Assembly: GCF_900111595.1 (NCBI RefSeq)
Contig: NZ_FOHN01000011.1
Span: 35,801 to 99,800, forward strand
Length of the DNA stretch: 64,000 bases
Source: [Clostridium] polysaccharolyticum
Lineage (GTDB): Bacteria; Bacillota; Clostridia; Lachnospirales; Lachnospiraceae
Reading direction: 5' to 3'
Part shown: positions 26,229 through 34,007 of the stretch, piece by piece
Layout: the number at the start of each line of letters is the position of its first letter
Position numbering within the stretch: position 1 is the stretch's first letter
The notes under the pieces: generated by a model
The model's database searches: none
Told to the model about the DNA's origin: nothing
Seen by the model: the letters and a program-made list of their open reading frames with translations, nothing else
Made by a program: the position numbers and the translations under genes

Positions 26229-27383
26229 ATGATTTTACGGTTACCAGATTATTATAAAGATTTTAAATGTATTGCGGATCAGTGTAAAGATAGCTGCTGT
26301 ATTGGATGGGAAATAGATATTGATGAAGAAACTTTAATGTATTATGAAAGTATTTCTGGTGATTTTGGAAAGAGACTTCGGGAAAATATAGTAGAAGAGG
26401 GTGAAGATACATCATTCGCTCTAAATAAAGGAAGATGTGCATTTCTAAATGAGAAAAATCTTTGTGATATCTGTACAGAGTTAGGAGAGACTGCATTGTG
26501 TGAAATTTGCCTGGAGTATCCCAGATTTACAGTTGAGTATGGCATTGTCAGGGAAAAATGTTTAGGATTATCGTGTGAGGAAGCAGGTAGGCTGATCTTT
26601 GAAAAGGATGAGCCGATGACGGTGGAAGAGACAATGATTCCAGAACAGTATCAGTGGCTAGAGGAGGAAGAAGAATACGAATTAGATCAGGAGGAGATGG
26701 ATGAAAAACAGTATCCTTTTCTTGAAGCAGCAAGGAACCATACAATAAAAATATTGCAGTGCAGGAAGTATCCAATTGAAATAAGAGCAAAGGTGAGTTT
26801 ACAGTTTGCCATGGAGGTACAGAAAAAGTTAAATACACAGGATTTTAAAGGTATTGTATCAGTAGTGGAACAATTTGCCGAAACAGCAATGGATACACAG
26901 GAGGATTTGCTTGGTGATGAAGAGGAGCAGTTTGCATGGTTTCAAGGACGAATGGCAATTTATGAAACGTTAGAACTTCTGGATCAGGAATGGGACACAG
27001 TCTTTAAACAGATGAAGGAACTCTATTGTGATGCAGATAAATATCAGGAAATCCATGCTGATCTGAAAAGGAATTATAAAAGAAAAGAAGTGGAGTATGA
27101 GCATTTGCTTGTATATTTTGTATTCCGCTATGGAATGAAAGCAGTTTATGATTCAAATTATCTGGATAAAATCCAGTTTGCGATTGTCAGTTTTCTTGTT
27201 ATTCGAGATATGGATGGAGCATGTTATCATAAGAAAAAACAATTTCAATTAGAAGAAAGAATTGATGTTGCAAGAATATATTCCAAAGAGGTCGAACATT
27301 CAGAAGATAACTTGGAAATTCTATCAGAGGCCTTTGTGTTTGAAGAGGTTTTTGCTGTAGATACGCTTGTTAATTGCCTGTAA
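26229..27383 (+). CDS. fliB: Flagellin lysine-N-methylase
   Basis: A 384-residue protein matching FliB, which methylates lysines on surface-exposed flagellin. The N-terminal part is rich in cysteines (C14, C19, C23, C24 in CIADQCKDSCCIGW; then CAFL, LCDIC, LCEIC, KCLGLSC), the pattern proposed to hold an iron-sulphur cluster. The start at 26229 follows TGGAGGGGC; longer in-frame versions run into the intron remnant. It lies 14 kb from the flagellar genes but on the same strand. No promoter of sigma-28 form is visible, and transcription may have been changed by the upstream intron insertion. Confidence 0.87.
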   Translation: MILRLPDYYKDFKCIADQCKDSCCIGWEIDIDEETLMYYESISGDFGKRLRENIVEEGEDTSFALNKGRCAFLNEKNLCDICTELGETALCEICLEYPRFTVEYGIVREKCLGLSCEEAGRLIFEKDEPMTVEETMIPEQYQWLEEEEEYELDQEEMDEKQYPFLEAARNHTIKILQCRKYPIEIRAKVSLQFAMEVQKKLNTQDFKGIVSVVEQFAETAMDTQEDLLGDEEEQFAWFQGRMAIYETLELLDQEWDTVFKQMKELYCDADKYQEIHADLKRNYKRKEVEYEHLLVYFVFRYGMKAVYDSNYLDKIQFAIVSFLVIRDMDGACYHKKKQFQLEERIDVARIYSKEVEHSEDNLEILSEAFVFEEVFAVDTLVNCL

Positions 27384-27591
27384 TTTTATAAAATTCATTA
27401 GAAACAGCAGAAGAAAATATTGTTATATTGTACCTTTTGAAACAGTCACTGAGTTTTATAACCAGCTGTCGGTGCTTCGAAAGAATCTGACTGGAGTCCT
27501 GGATGCAGGTCATAGACTGCATCTGGATAACCAGAAAACGGTAGGGCTTACAGTGTGCAGTATTTTAAATGAAGTATATGGAAAGAAATAA
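27367..27591 (+). CDS. Doubtful small ORF after fliB
   Basis: A 74-codon frame overlaps the end of fliB, with only a TTG start and no ribosome site. The middle and end (TEFYNQLSVLRKNL and QKTVGLTVCSIL) look like ordinary protein rather than noise, so this may be the tail of a decayed gene. No family is recognised. It is the only content of the 310-bp gap between fliB and the next small gene, other than an extended -10 promoter (TGATATAAT, 27652-27660). Confidence 0.25.
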   Translation: MLIACNFIKFIRNSRRKYCYIVPFETVTEFYNQLSVLRKNLTGVLDAGHRLHLDNQKTVGLTVCSILNEVYGKK

Positions 27592-27694
27592 TTATGTTTT
27601 TTTACAACAAAGGGTGAAAAATTGACATGAATAAAGTTTTCTTTCAAAATATGATATAATTTTGGGAAAAGAAAAAATGTGAGGAGGAAAGCAA

Positions 27695-27853
27695 TTGTCA
27701 GTAAAACATAGTAAAAAAGGTTATATCATGGTACTAGTTGGACTGCTGACTGCAATTTTCATAGGAATTACTCTATGGGGAACCGCCTGGACAGCATTGC
27801 ATCTTTTTCAAGCAGAGGAGAGCAGATTAGAACATAGGATAGAGCAGCAATAA
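27695..27853 (+). CDS. Small single-span membrane protein (52 aa)
   Basis: A 52-residue ORF with a TTG start 7 bases after GTGAGGAGG. It has a basic N-terminus (KHSKKG), one hydrophobic helix (about residues 12-36, MVLVGLLTAIFIGITLWG) and an acidic/polar tail. The ribosome site and an extended -10 promoter (27652-27660) support a real gene. It precedes two other envelope-type genes of unknown function. Family unknown. Confidence 0.6.
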   Translation: MSVKHSKKGYIMVLVGLLTAIFIGITLWGTAWTALHLFQAEESRLEHRIEQQ

Positions 27854-27945
27854 AATATGTATAAAATATATGTCCACGAAATAGTTATAGAAAGAGGGCT
27901 TGGCCAATATTAAAGAAATCTTTATTAACTAGGGGGCGTATAGGC

Positions 27946-28770
27946 ATGAAAAGACTTAAGTCGGTATCTGCAGTGTTTATGATAGCAGTATTATGCAGCG
28001 TTTCTGTGCAGATACAAGGAAGAATAAGTTCTTACATGGATATTCGATGTTCACATCTTAGAGAATACAGTTATTTTCAGCATTATAATCAAAATCATTT
28101 CTTTAACCAATTCGAGTTATCAGAAGTATGGAGAGATGGAGCTCCGTATTATGAACTTTTTGCACCAGATGAAAGAATTAAAGTACAAGTGAATAGGGAA
28201 CAGACCAGGGCAGCAGTGTATTATCTTGGAAAATCAGTGACGTTTCCAATCTACGGTTTTTTGAGTGCCAATGCCAATGTCTATTTGGCTGATATCACAG
28301 AAGATGGATTCTGTGAGCTTATATATAATGAGCCAGTTAGTGGAATTGATGGAAATAATGGCAATTGTGTGGTAGTGGATCTGCGGCGTATGGAACTGAT
28401 AACCTATGAAGAAGATGTTTCCTGTTTTGTTCCAAGAATTAAGATAGAACCGGTTAGACAGGCTGGAAAGAAGACAATTTGCAAGGCGACAGATGCCAAC
28501 CATCATATTTATTTTGGTGAGGTAAATGGAAACATTCAAGAAGTAACAGAAGCGGTCTGGAATAACAGCAAGTTAACTGTGGAATATGATGTATCCCAGA
28601 AAAAGCTGAAAGGATATGCCTGCTTTTCTGCAAAGGGAGGGAAAGATATCTTTGGTGACATTTCTGGCTGCTATACATATAATGTGGATAAAAAAAGATT
28701 GGAATTAGGGGAGATGTATTCAGTAACTGTTTGGAATCCAGTTATTCAGAATGAGAAAGGAGAAGGCTGA
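27946..28770 (+). CDS. Hypothetical exported protein
   Basis: A 274-residue protein with an N-terminal hydrophobic signal or anchor (MKRLKSVSAVFMIAVLCSV), so it is probably exported. It contains a 'LADITEDGFCELIYN' segment reminiscent of Asp-rich calcium-loop repeats. No catalytic motif is seen. The start follows AGGGGGCG. Its stop overlaps the start of the next small membrane protein (TGATG), so the two are translationally coupled. I do not recognise the family. Confidence 0.6.
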   Translation: MKRLKSVSAVFMIAVLCSVSVQIQGRISSYMDIRCSHLREYSYFQHYNQNHFFNQFELSEVWRDGAPYYELFAPDERIKVQVNREQTRAAVYYLGKSVTFPIYGFLSANANVYLADITEDGFCELIYNEPVSGIDGNNGNCVVVDLRRMELITYEEDVSCFVPRIKIEPVRQAGKKTICKATDANHHIYFGEVNGNIQEVTEAVWNNSKLTVEYDVSQKKLKGYACFSAKGGKDIFGDISGCYTYNVDKKRLELGEMYSVTVWNPVIQNEKGEG

Positions 28771-28979
28771 TGTTACAATATTTTTTACAAAAAGAAAATG
28801 TGTTTCTATGGGTATTTTTTATTGGAGGCCTTGCAGGAATTGTCTGGTCTGTTTTAAGGAGAAAGGGTGTAATTGAAGAAAAAGGAATGGCAGAAATTGA
28901 GAAGGGTCCAATTGACATATTATGCTCGTTATTACTATTGTTCTTTGGGGTTGTTTCCGTTTTTTTATTGAGAGTCTGA
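28770..28979 (+). CDS. Small two-span membrane protein (69 aa)
   Basis: A 69-residue protein with two hydrophobic helices (about 10-30 and 48-67) joined by a charged loop. Start and upstream stop overlap by one base, implying coupled expression with the exported protein before it, and perhaps a membrane complex with it. Family not recognised. Confidence 0.6.
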   Translation: MLQYFLQKENVFLWVFFIGGLAGIVWSVLRRKGVIEEKGMAEIEKGPIDILCSLLLLFFGVVSVFLLRV

Positions 28980-29026
28980 GTTTACATAATTGTGAAAGCT
29001 GTCAACTGATAAAATAGTATTCTTAT

Positions 29027-29054
29027 TTGCTTTTTTTCATATTTTTCGTATAAT
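29027..29054 (+). promoter_or_regulatory. Promoter of the flippase gene
   Basis: TTGCTT (29027-29032), 16 bp, TATAAT (29049-29054), about 35 bp before the start codon. Confidence 0.6.
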
Positions 29055-29088
29055 GGTATATGAGTGTTTCGCAAATATGGAATGAAAG

Positions 29089-30744
29089 ATGGTAAATATA
29101 ATGGGAAAGAAAGACAACAAGGATGGATTTATCGTTCAGGCGAGTATTCTTGCAGCAACGGGGATTATCTGCAGGATCATTGGTTTGCTGTATCGAAGTC
29201 CGTTGACAAGTGTAATTGGTGACGAGGGCAATGGGTATTATTCCAATGCGTATAATATGTATGCAATTATTTTGCTTATATCGTCATATAGTATTCCTTC
29301 AGCGGTATCTAAAGTTATTGCAGAGCGGCTTGCATTACGGCAATATAAAAATGCCCACAGGATTTTTAAGTGTGCTTTAATATATGTTGTAATTGTTGGA
29401 GGCATATTTAGTTTATTCACGTTTTTTGGTGCAAAATGGCTTGTACCTAAAAGCTCCGTTGTTGTTTTGAGGATTTTTGCACCTACGATTTTTTTCTCAG
29501 GGCTGCTAGGAGTGCTTAGAGGCTACTTCCAGGCTCACGGAACAATGGTACAGACTTCATTTTCTCAAATCATCGAACAGATATTAAATGCTGTAGTCAG
29601 TATCGGTGCTGCATATATGTTTACACAGGCAGTTGCCGATAAAGATCATACAACTCGGGCTGTGTATGGGGCGGCCGGCAGTGCATTAGGTACGGGGGCA
29701 GGAGTTTTAATTGCACTTATATTCATGTATCTGATTTACTTATTAAATAGAAACTATATCCGCAGCAGAATAGCAAAAGACCGCAGAAAAGAAGTTGATT
29801 CCTATCAGCATATTTTCCAGATTATCTTTCTTATGGTCACACCTGTTATTTTGAGTACTTTTATATATAATTCCAGTACAGTGGTCAATCAGAAGATTTA
29901 CCATATGATCTTAAAGGCAGAATTTCATATGCCGAGTGCTGTGATTGCATCAAACTATGGTGTGTTTGGTGGGAAAACCACTGTTATTATGAATATACCT
30001 ATTGCTCTTGCCTCTGCAATGGCGGCAGCAATGATTCCTATGATTTCAGGAAGCTATGCTACTGGAGATGAGGAGGAAACGAATAATAAAATACAGACAG
30101 GAATTCGAACTACAATGCTTATTTCTATTCCATGTTCCGTTGCAATGTTTGTACTGCCAAAAGAAGTAGTTGGATTTCTGTTTCCACAGAAAGAATCCCT
30201 TGTGTTAGCAGCAGATTTGTTAAGAGTGTTAAGCGTAAGTGTTATTTTCTATGCATTATCAACTTTAACGAATGGGGTACTCCAAGGTATTGGAAAGGTA
30301 AATGTTCCTATGATTAATGCAGCTGTTGCACTTATTGTACAAACTGTCGTGCTGGTTGCTGTGCTGTATTTGGGTTTGGGGTTATTCGGACTTGCGTTGG
30401 CAATGAATGTATATTCATTTGTAATGTGTGTACTAAATCAGGTTTCCATACGGAAATATCTTGGCTATGGGCTTGATATTATAGAAACATTTATAAAGCC
30501 TTTGATTGCTTCCTTTGTTATGGGAGCAATTGCCTGGGGTTCATATTACCTGTTTTCTTTGGTTATGCCAATTGGAAATTATAGCTTAAAGAACCGTGTG
30601 TGTCTTACATTTACTATAGTAATTGCTATGGTGGCGTATTTTGCAATTGTATTAAAGATGAAGATTTTAGATGAAGAAGATATGAGAACACTTCCTAAGG
30701 GAAATTTACTGATAAGAGCTGCGAAAAAATTAAGGCTGTTATAA
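29089..30744 (+). CDS. MOP-family lipid-linked polysaccharide flippase (SpoVB/MurJ-like)
   Basis: A 551-residue membrane protein with about fourteen helices and the family's typical opening (GFIVQASILAATGIICRIIG, then GDEGNGYY). Proteins of this type (SpoVB, MurJ, Wzx) flip lipid-linked sugars such as peptidoglycan precursors across the membrane. The GDEGNGYYSNAYNMY segment is closest to the SpoVB/YtgP group of Firmicutes. It is a single-gene unit with its own promoter and terminator. The ribosome site is weak; a second ATG four codons later is an alternative start. Confidence 0.9.
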   Translation: MVNIMGKKDNKDGFIVQASILAATGIICRIIGLLYRSPLTSVIGDEGNGYYSNAYNMYAIILLISSYSIPSAVSKVIAERLALRQYKNAHRIFKCALIYVVIVGGIFSLFTFFGAKWLVPKSSVVVLRIFAPTIFFSGLLGVLRGYFQAHGTMVQTSFSQIIEQILNAVVSIGAAYMFTQAVADKDHTTRAVYGAAGSALGTGAGVLIALIFMYLIYLLNRNYIRSRIAKDRRKEVDSYQHIFQIIFLMVTPVILSTFIYNSSTVVNQKIYHMILKAEFHMPSAVIASNYGVFGGKTTVIMNIPIALASAMAAAMIPMISGSYATGDEEETNNKIQTGIRTTMLISIPCSVAMFVLPKEVVGFLFPQKESLVLAADLLRVLSVSVIFYALSTLTNGVLQGIGKVNVPMINAAVALIVQTVVLVAVLYLGLGLFGLALAMNVYSFVMCVLNQVSIRKYLGYGLDIIETFIKPLIASFVMGAIAWGSYYLFSLVMPIGNYSLKNRVCLTFTIVIAMVAYFAIVLKMKILDEEDMRTLPKGNLLIRAAKKLRLL

Positions 30745-30759
30745 TGAGAATAAAGGCGA

Positions 30760-30791
30760 AACAAGGAGGACAGAGTTTCTCCTTGTTTTTT
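30760..30791 (+). terminator. Rho-independent terminator of the flippase gene
   Basis: AACAAGGAG pairs with CTCCTTGTT, followed by TTTT. Confidence 0.8.
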
Positions 30792-30830
30792 TGACTTATA
30801 TTAAAAATATAATACAAGACAAAAGACCTA

Positions 30831-30859
30831 TTGTTTATTGAGTCAAGTAGGAGTAAAAT
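30831..30859 (+). promoter_or_regulatory. Possible promoter before a 24-aa ORF
   Basis: TTGTTT (30831-30836), 17 bp, TAAAAT (30854-30859). A moderate match. Confidence 0.4.
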
Positions 30860-30918
30860 AGGAGATGTTTCAAGGAGTTGATTTCAAAAACATGATTCTT
30901 GTTCAAGGAGGGGTTAGA

Positions 30919-30993
30919 GTGAGTACTTACTTAGTAGTAGGATTTGCTGCATTCGTTTACGGACAGATATTTAGCACGAAAGTCGTAAGATAA
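30919..30993 (+). CDS. Candidate 24-residue membrane peptide
   Basis: A GTG-started ORF of 24 codons with a strong ribosome site (AAGGAGGGG) 5-6 bases upstream. The peptide (STYLVVGFAAFVYGQIF core, basic tail) would span the membrane once. It lies 90 bp before an ABC transporter pair. The ribosome site and composition support translation, but no relatives are recognised. Confidence 0.4.
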   Translation: MSTYLVVGFAAFVYGQIFSTKVVR

Positions 30994-31023
30994 GGGATAA
31001 TAAAAAAGGATTTTTTTAAACTT

Positions 31024-31059
31024 CTTTGTGCAAAGTATATGGGGGGTTCTTGCACAAAG
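31024..31059 (+). promoter_or_regulatory. Hairpin overlapping the ribosome site of the ABC membrane protein gene
   Basis: CTTTGTGCAA (31024-31033) and TTGCACAAAG (31050-31059) form a perfect 10-bp stem. Its 3' arm overlaps the start of the only good Shine-Dalgarno sequence (AAAGGAGA, 31056-31063). Folding would hide that site, so translation of the downstream gene may be gated. Confidence 0.5.
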
Positions 31060-31084
31060 GAGAATAGGTGAGGATGATCAGAGG

Positions 31085-32455
31085 TTGAAACTTAGACAGG
31101 ATCTGAATCAGGCGATGTATTATTTGAAAATCAAAGCGTGGAATCGTGTTTTGATGTGGGGGCTTATAGGGATTCTATGTATAATAGATTATTCATGTCG
31201 CTTTTTTGTTCATGATGGATTGTATAGAATGCAGAGTTATTGTAGTTGCCTGATTATAGGATTTACAGGCATGATTGGCTTTTTGCTTTACCGGAGGCTT
31301 TCGGTATTTCAATATAGCGAGATAGATACTTTAAAAATGCTGGGAATGTCCAATCAAGCAGTGTTTTTTGTAGCAGCATACCAGATAAGGTATATGTATT
31401 TCTTTGTTATGTCAGTTTTTTCGATAATGAATGTTTTTCTGATAGATGCTTCAGTTATCTATATGCTTATTTTGGAGGCTGGCGTATTCTGGTACATATT
31501 TATTTTTTTATATTTCATAAAAACCTGGCATTATCACAGATTAAAACTTGGGAGAGCATTTTATATTATAAAAAGAATAGCAGTATTAGTGAGTTCGCTT
31601 GCACTGTTTCTTATTATTTTATTACAGAAACGGTTGCAGGTTATTTTGCGTGTTAAGAAAAGTATTCCTGTGTTCCAAGAGATATTTGAGCAGGTTACGG
31701 ATTTCTCTAATAAGCCGCTTGGAGGTATTTTTGTTCATATATTTATTATAGGTACTGAGTTTTTGTATTTGCGTTTTATTCGCAAGCATGCGTTGTTTGG
31801 TGAAGAAGAAACAAAGGTAATAGGAATTCCATTCTGGGTTCCAATGCGTGATATTCTGCTTAAATTTAGAGGAAAACGAATCTATCAGATTGTAAAAGTG
31901 AATTATATGCTTTATTGCCAGAATTTTAACTGCTTTATTACTAAGGTGTTTTTGGGAATGATCTGGTTTATCTTGATATTTTATTGTAAAGATGAAAAAT
32001 TAGTCTATTACATTGCAAATGTAATTATCGCTATGCTATCGGCTCTTATTATGTATCGGGTCCGGGAAGATAGCTGTAATTTGGAATTGTATCGTGCCAT
32101 TGGATATGACACAAAAAGAATGTTTATTTATCATAGCATATCGGCATTCTTTTATTTATATACGTTTATATTGCTGGGAATGGTATATGGAGTCTTAGCA
32201 AGACATTTGTCCTGTAAAGAAGTATGTGTACTGCTCCTTCTTATGGGATACCGGACCATCTTTTTTGTCTGCTTTAATTTTTATTATTTATTCGTACGCA
32301 AAATAGATATGGACTCACAAATATACGAGGCTTATGAGTTTTTTACTGGAACTGTATTATCCATTACGTCGTTTGGAATAATAGTTATGCTTTTTTTCTT
32401 GGGCAAGCTTATAAAATACCATAGAAGTATGGAATATAGGGGGGAAGAGTCTTGA
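31085..32455 (+). CDS. ABC transporter membrane protein (unrecognised, ~10 helices)
   Basis: A protein of about 456 residues with roughly ten hydrophobic helices, with the usual split of an ABC-2-like exporter subunit. Its stop overlaps the TTG start of an ABC ATPase by four bases, so the two form a transporter. The start is uncertain. A GTG at 31028 lies inside a hairpin and lacks a ribosome site. The good Shine-Dalgarno (31056-31063) best fits a tiny leader frame (31068-31088) whose stop overlaps TTG 31085, which suggests coupled initiation. Substrate unknown; no peptide precursor is obvious except the 24-residue ORF upstream. Confidence 0.65.
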   Translation: MKLRQDLNQAMYYLKIKAWNRVLMWGLIGILCIIDYSCRFFVHDGLYRMQSYCSCLIIGFTGMIGFLLYRRLSVFQYSEIDTLKMLGMSNQAVFFVAAYQIRYMYFFVMSVFSIMNVFLIDASVIYMLILEAGVFWYIFIFLYFIKTWHYHRLKLGRAFYIIKRIAVLVSSLALFLIILLQKRLQVILRVKKSIPVFQEIFEQVTDFSNKPLGGIFVHIFIIGTEFLYLRFIRKHALFGEEETKVIGIPFWVPMRDILLKFRGKRIYQIVKVNYMLYCQNFNCFITKVFLGMIWFILIFYCKDEKLVYYIANVIIAMLSALIMYRVREDSCNLELYRAIGYDTKRMFIYHSISAFFYLYTFILLGMVYGVLARHLSCKEVCVLLLLMGYRTIFFVCFNFYYLFVRKIDMDSQIYEAYEFFTGTVLSITSFGIIVMLFFLGKLIKYHRSMEYRGEES

Positions 32456-33144
32456 TTCAGATAGAAGGAATTACAAAGCGATATGAAAAGAACAAAGGTA
32501 TCCACAATTTAAGTTTGAAATGTATGGATGGGGAAGTAATTTCCTTAATCGGCCCTAATGGTTCTGGTAAATCTACATCATTAAAGGGGATTGCAGGGTT
32601 ATTGAAATTGGATAAAGGTTATGTACTTCTTGATGATAAAAATACATTAGAGGCAGATACGAAAAGAAGAATAGGATACCTTCCAGAAAACTTAAAATTT
32701 GATTTTAATATGACAGGATATGAATTAGTTGAAATGGTCAATGTGCTAAAATTCAAGTATTTCAATGGTGATGAGGAAACAGAGATCTCAAAAATGCTTC
32801 AAGATTTTGATTTATGGGAAAGCCGCCATATGAAGTTAAAGAATTATTCAGTTGGAATGCGGAAAAAGATAGGTATTCTGCTTGCAATCATGAGATTTCC
32901 TAAGCTTATTATACTGGATGAGCCAACGAATGCAGTAGATACAAAAGGAATTATAACCTTGAAAAGGTATATTGAAGAGGCAAAAAGAAGAGGTTGTATT
33001 ATCATTGTATCTAGTCATATCCTGGATTTTATATCAAGTATCAGCACGAAGAATATTTTCATAAAAGATGGACAAGTTGAGAGAATTGTTTCTGGAACAG
33101 ACAATGTCAACTTGGAAGAAGTGTACAAAGAATTATATCTATAG
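32452..33144 (+). CDS. ABC transporter ATP-binding protein
   Basis: A 230-residue ATPase with Walker A GPNGSGKST (about 34-42), an ABC signature variant YSVGMRKK (about 134), Walker B LIILDEPT (about 153) and a late switch histidine (SSHILDF). The signature Gly is kept, though the usual LSGGQ is LSVGM-like, as is common in ABC-2 exporters. The start is TTG overlapping the stop of the membrane subunit. With that subunit it probably forms an exporter for an unknown substrate. Confidence 0.9.
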   Translation: MIQIEGITKRYEKNKGIHNLSLKCMDGEVISLIGPNGSGKSTSLKGIAGLLKLDKGYVLLDDKNTLEADTKRRIGYLPENLKFDFNMTGYELVEMVNVLKFKYFNGDEETEISKMLQDFDLWESRHMKLKNYSVGMRKKIGILLAIMRFPKLIILDEPTNAVDTKGIITLKRYIEEAKRRGCIIIVSSHILDFISSISTKNIFIKDGQVERIVSGTDNVNLEEVYKELYL

Positions 33145-33150
33145 AATAAC

Positions 33151-33190
33151 GGGGCTATCGCACTAAGTCGTTAGTGCGTAGCTCCTTTTT
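33151..33190 (+). terminator. Rho-independent terminator of the ABC pair
   Basis: A 14-bp stem with one bulged base (GGGGCTA-CGCACTA / TAGTGCGTAGCTCC) is followed by TTTTT. Confidence 0.85.
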
Positions 33191-33191
33191 C

Positions 33192-33231
33192 GTACAAAAA
33201 ACTGCCAAAGACTCGAAAGTATTCGGCAGTT
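33192..33231 (-). terminator. Second terminator on the minus strand after the toxin-like gene
   Basis: On the minus strand, AACTGCC...GGCAGTT forms an about 13-bp stem with a TTCG loop, followed by TTTTTT. It lies behind another terminator in the same direction, so transcription leaving the toxin gene meets two in a row. Confidence 0.7.
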
Positions 33232-33248
33232 GATGTAAAATTAATATT

Positions 33249-33297
33249 GAAAAACCGCCCCTAACCTAATGTGAACATGGTATAGAGGCGGTTTTCA
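33249..33297 (-). terminator. Terminator of the toxin-like gene
   Basis: On the minus strand GAAAACCGCC pairs with GGCGGTTTTTC, with further pairing inside. It starts 18 bases after the stop codon. Confidence 0.75.
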
Positions 33298-33314
33298 ACT
33301 ACAAATATAATTCA

Positions 33315-33812
33315 TTATTTAATGGCAACTTCTTTGATTAATTCATTATATATTCTCATAATATCAGTCATTCCAAATTTTTTACCCTGTTGATTATAAC
33401 GAATTTTCTTTCTAGCCTTCTTATTCAAGTCAGCAACTAAATCTTTTGGAATCACAATATCCAAGCCTGTATTAATATCTTTATAAGTTCCAATAATATA
33501 ATTCTTTGTTACTGGAAATAAATTCTGTGGCAAGAAAGCTCTTTGCTCACCTAATACATATCCAAAACTAATATTATCACATATAGAATACTTTTTAATT
33601 GATTTATCATATTCCGCTTTATACGTAGATATTTTTGATGATATTGGAATCATCCAATAGATTTCTTCATCTGAATTATTAAACTTAAACAAGTAACAAC
33701 ATGGTCTTCCGTGTTGTTTGCCATTCACCATTTCTTTATTTTCTAATAATCCGCATCCTTTGAATTTTTCATAAAATTCATCTTTTACAAAATATAATTT
33801 CCCTACTTCCAC
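33315..33812 (-). CDS. Probable type III toxin (CptN-like endoribonuclease)
   Basis: A 165-residue protein. The start is GTG at 33812, 4 bases after AAGGAGA; a longer in-frame version has no ribosome site. The sequence has features I associate with CptIN-type type III toxins: VGKLYFVKDEFYEKF at the start, HGRPCCYLF, IYWMIPISSKI, SFGYVLGEQRAFLPQNLFPV, and a basic C-terminus. Such toxins are RNases that cut, and are held by, a repeat RNA encoded just upstream. Upstream here is a leader with a long hairpin but no clear tandem repeats. Family assignment is from memory of motifs, so treat it as probable. Confidence 0.6.
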   Translation of the reverse strand: MEVGKLYFVKDEFYEKFKGCGLLENKEMVNGKQHGRPCCYLFKFNNSDEEIYWMIPISSKISTYKAEYDKSIKKYSICDNISFGYVLGEQRAFLPQNLFPVTKNYIIGTYKDINTGLDIVIPKDLVADLNKKARKKIRYNQQGKKFGMTDIMRIYNELIKEVAIK

Positions 33813-33869
33813 AATTCTCCTTATGTACAAAAAAAGGGGGTGTCGCACTAAATTAATGCAATAGTCTCT

Positions 33870-33913
33870 AAACCACAAAAGCCAGACTTCAAGAAGTCGG
33901 GCTTTTATGGTTT
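33870..33913 (-). promoter_or_regulatory. Long hairpin between parC and the toxin-like gene
   Basis: A 20-bp imperfect stem (minus strand AAACCATAAAAGCCCGACTT / AAGTCTGGCTTTTGTGGTTT) with a 4-nt loop. It fits best on the minus strand. Its inner part with GGCTTTT could be the parC terminator. Alternatively it is the structured RNA antitoxin leader of the toxin gene 60 bp downstream. A possible promoter TTGCAA-18-TATATT lies just before it on the minus strand. Confidence 0.5.
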
Positions 33914-34007
33914 AATATAAGTATGCAGCTACCTATATTGCAACAAAAAGATTATACAAATTTAATGTCAAATTTATTTAAGTGAGAGAAAAAAGAAGTG
34001 CTATTTT

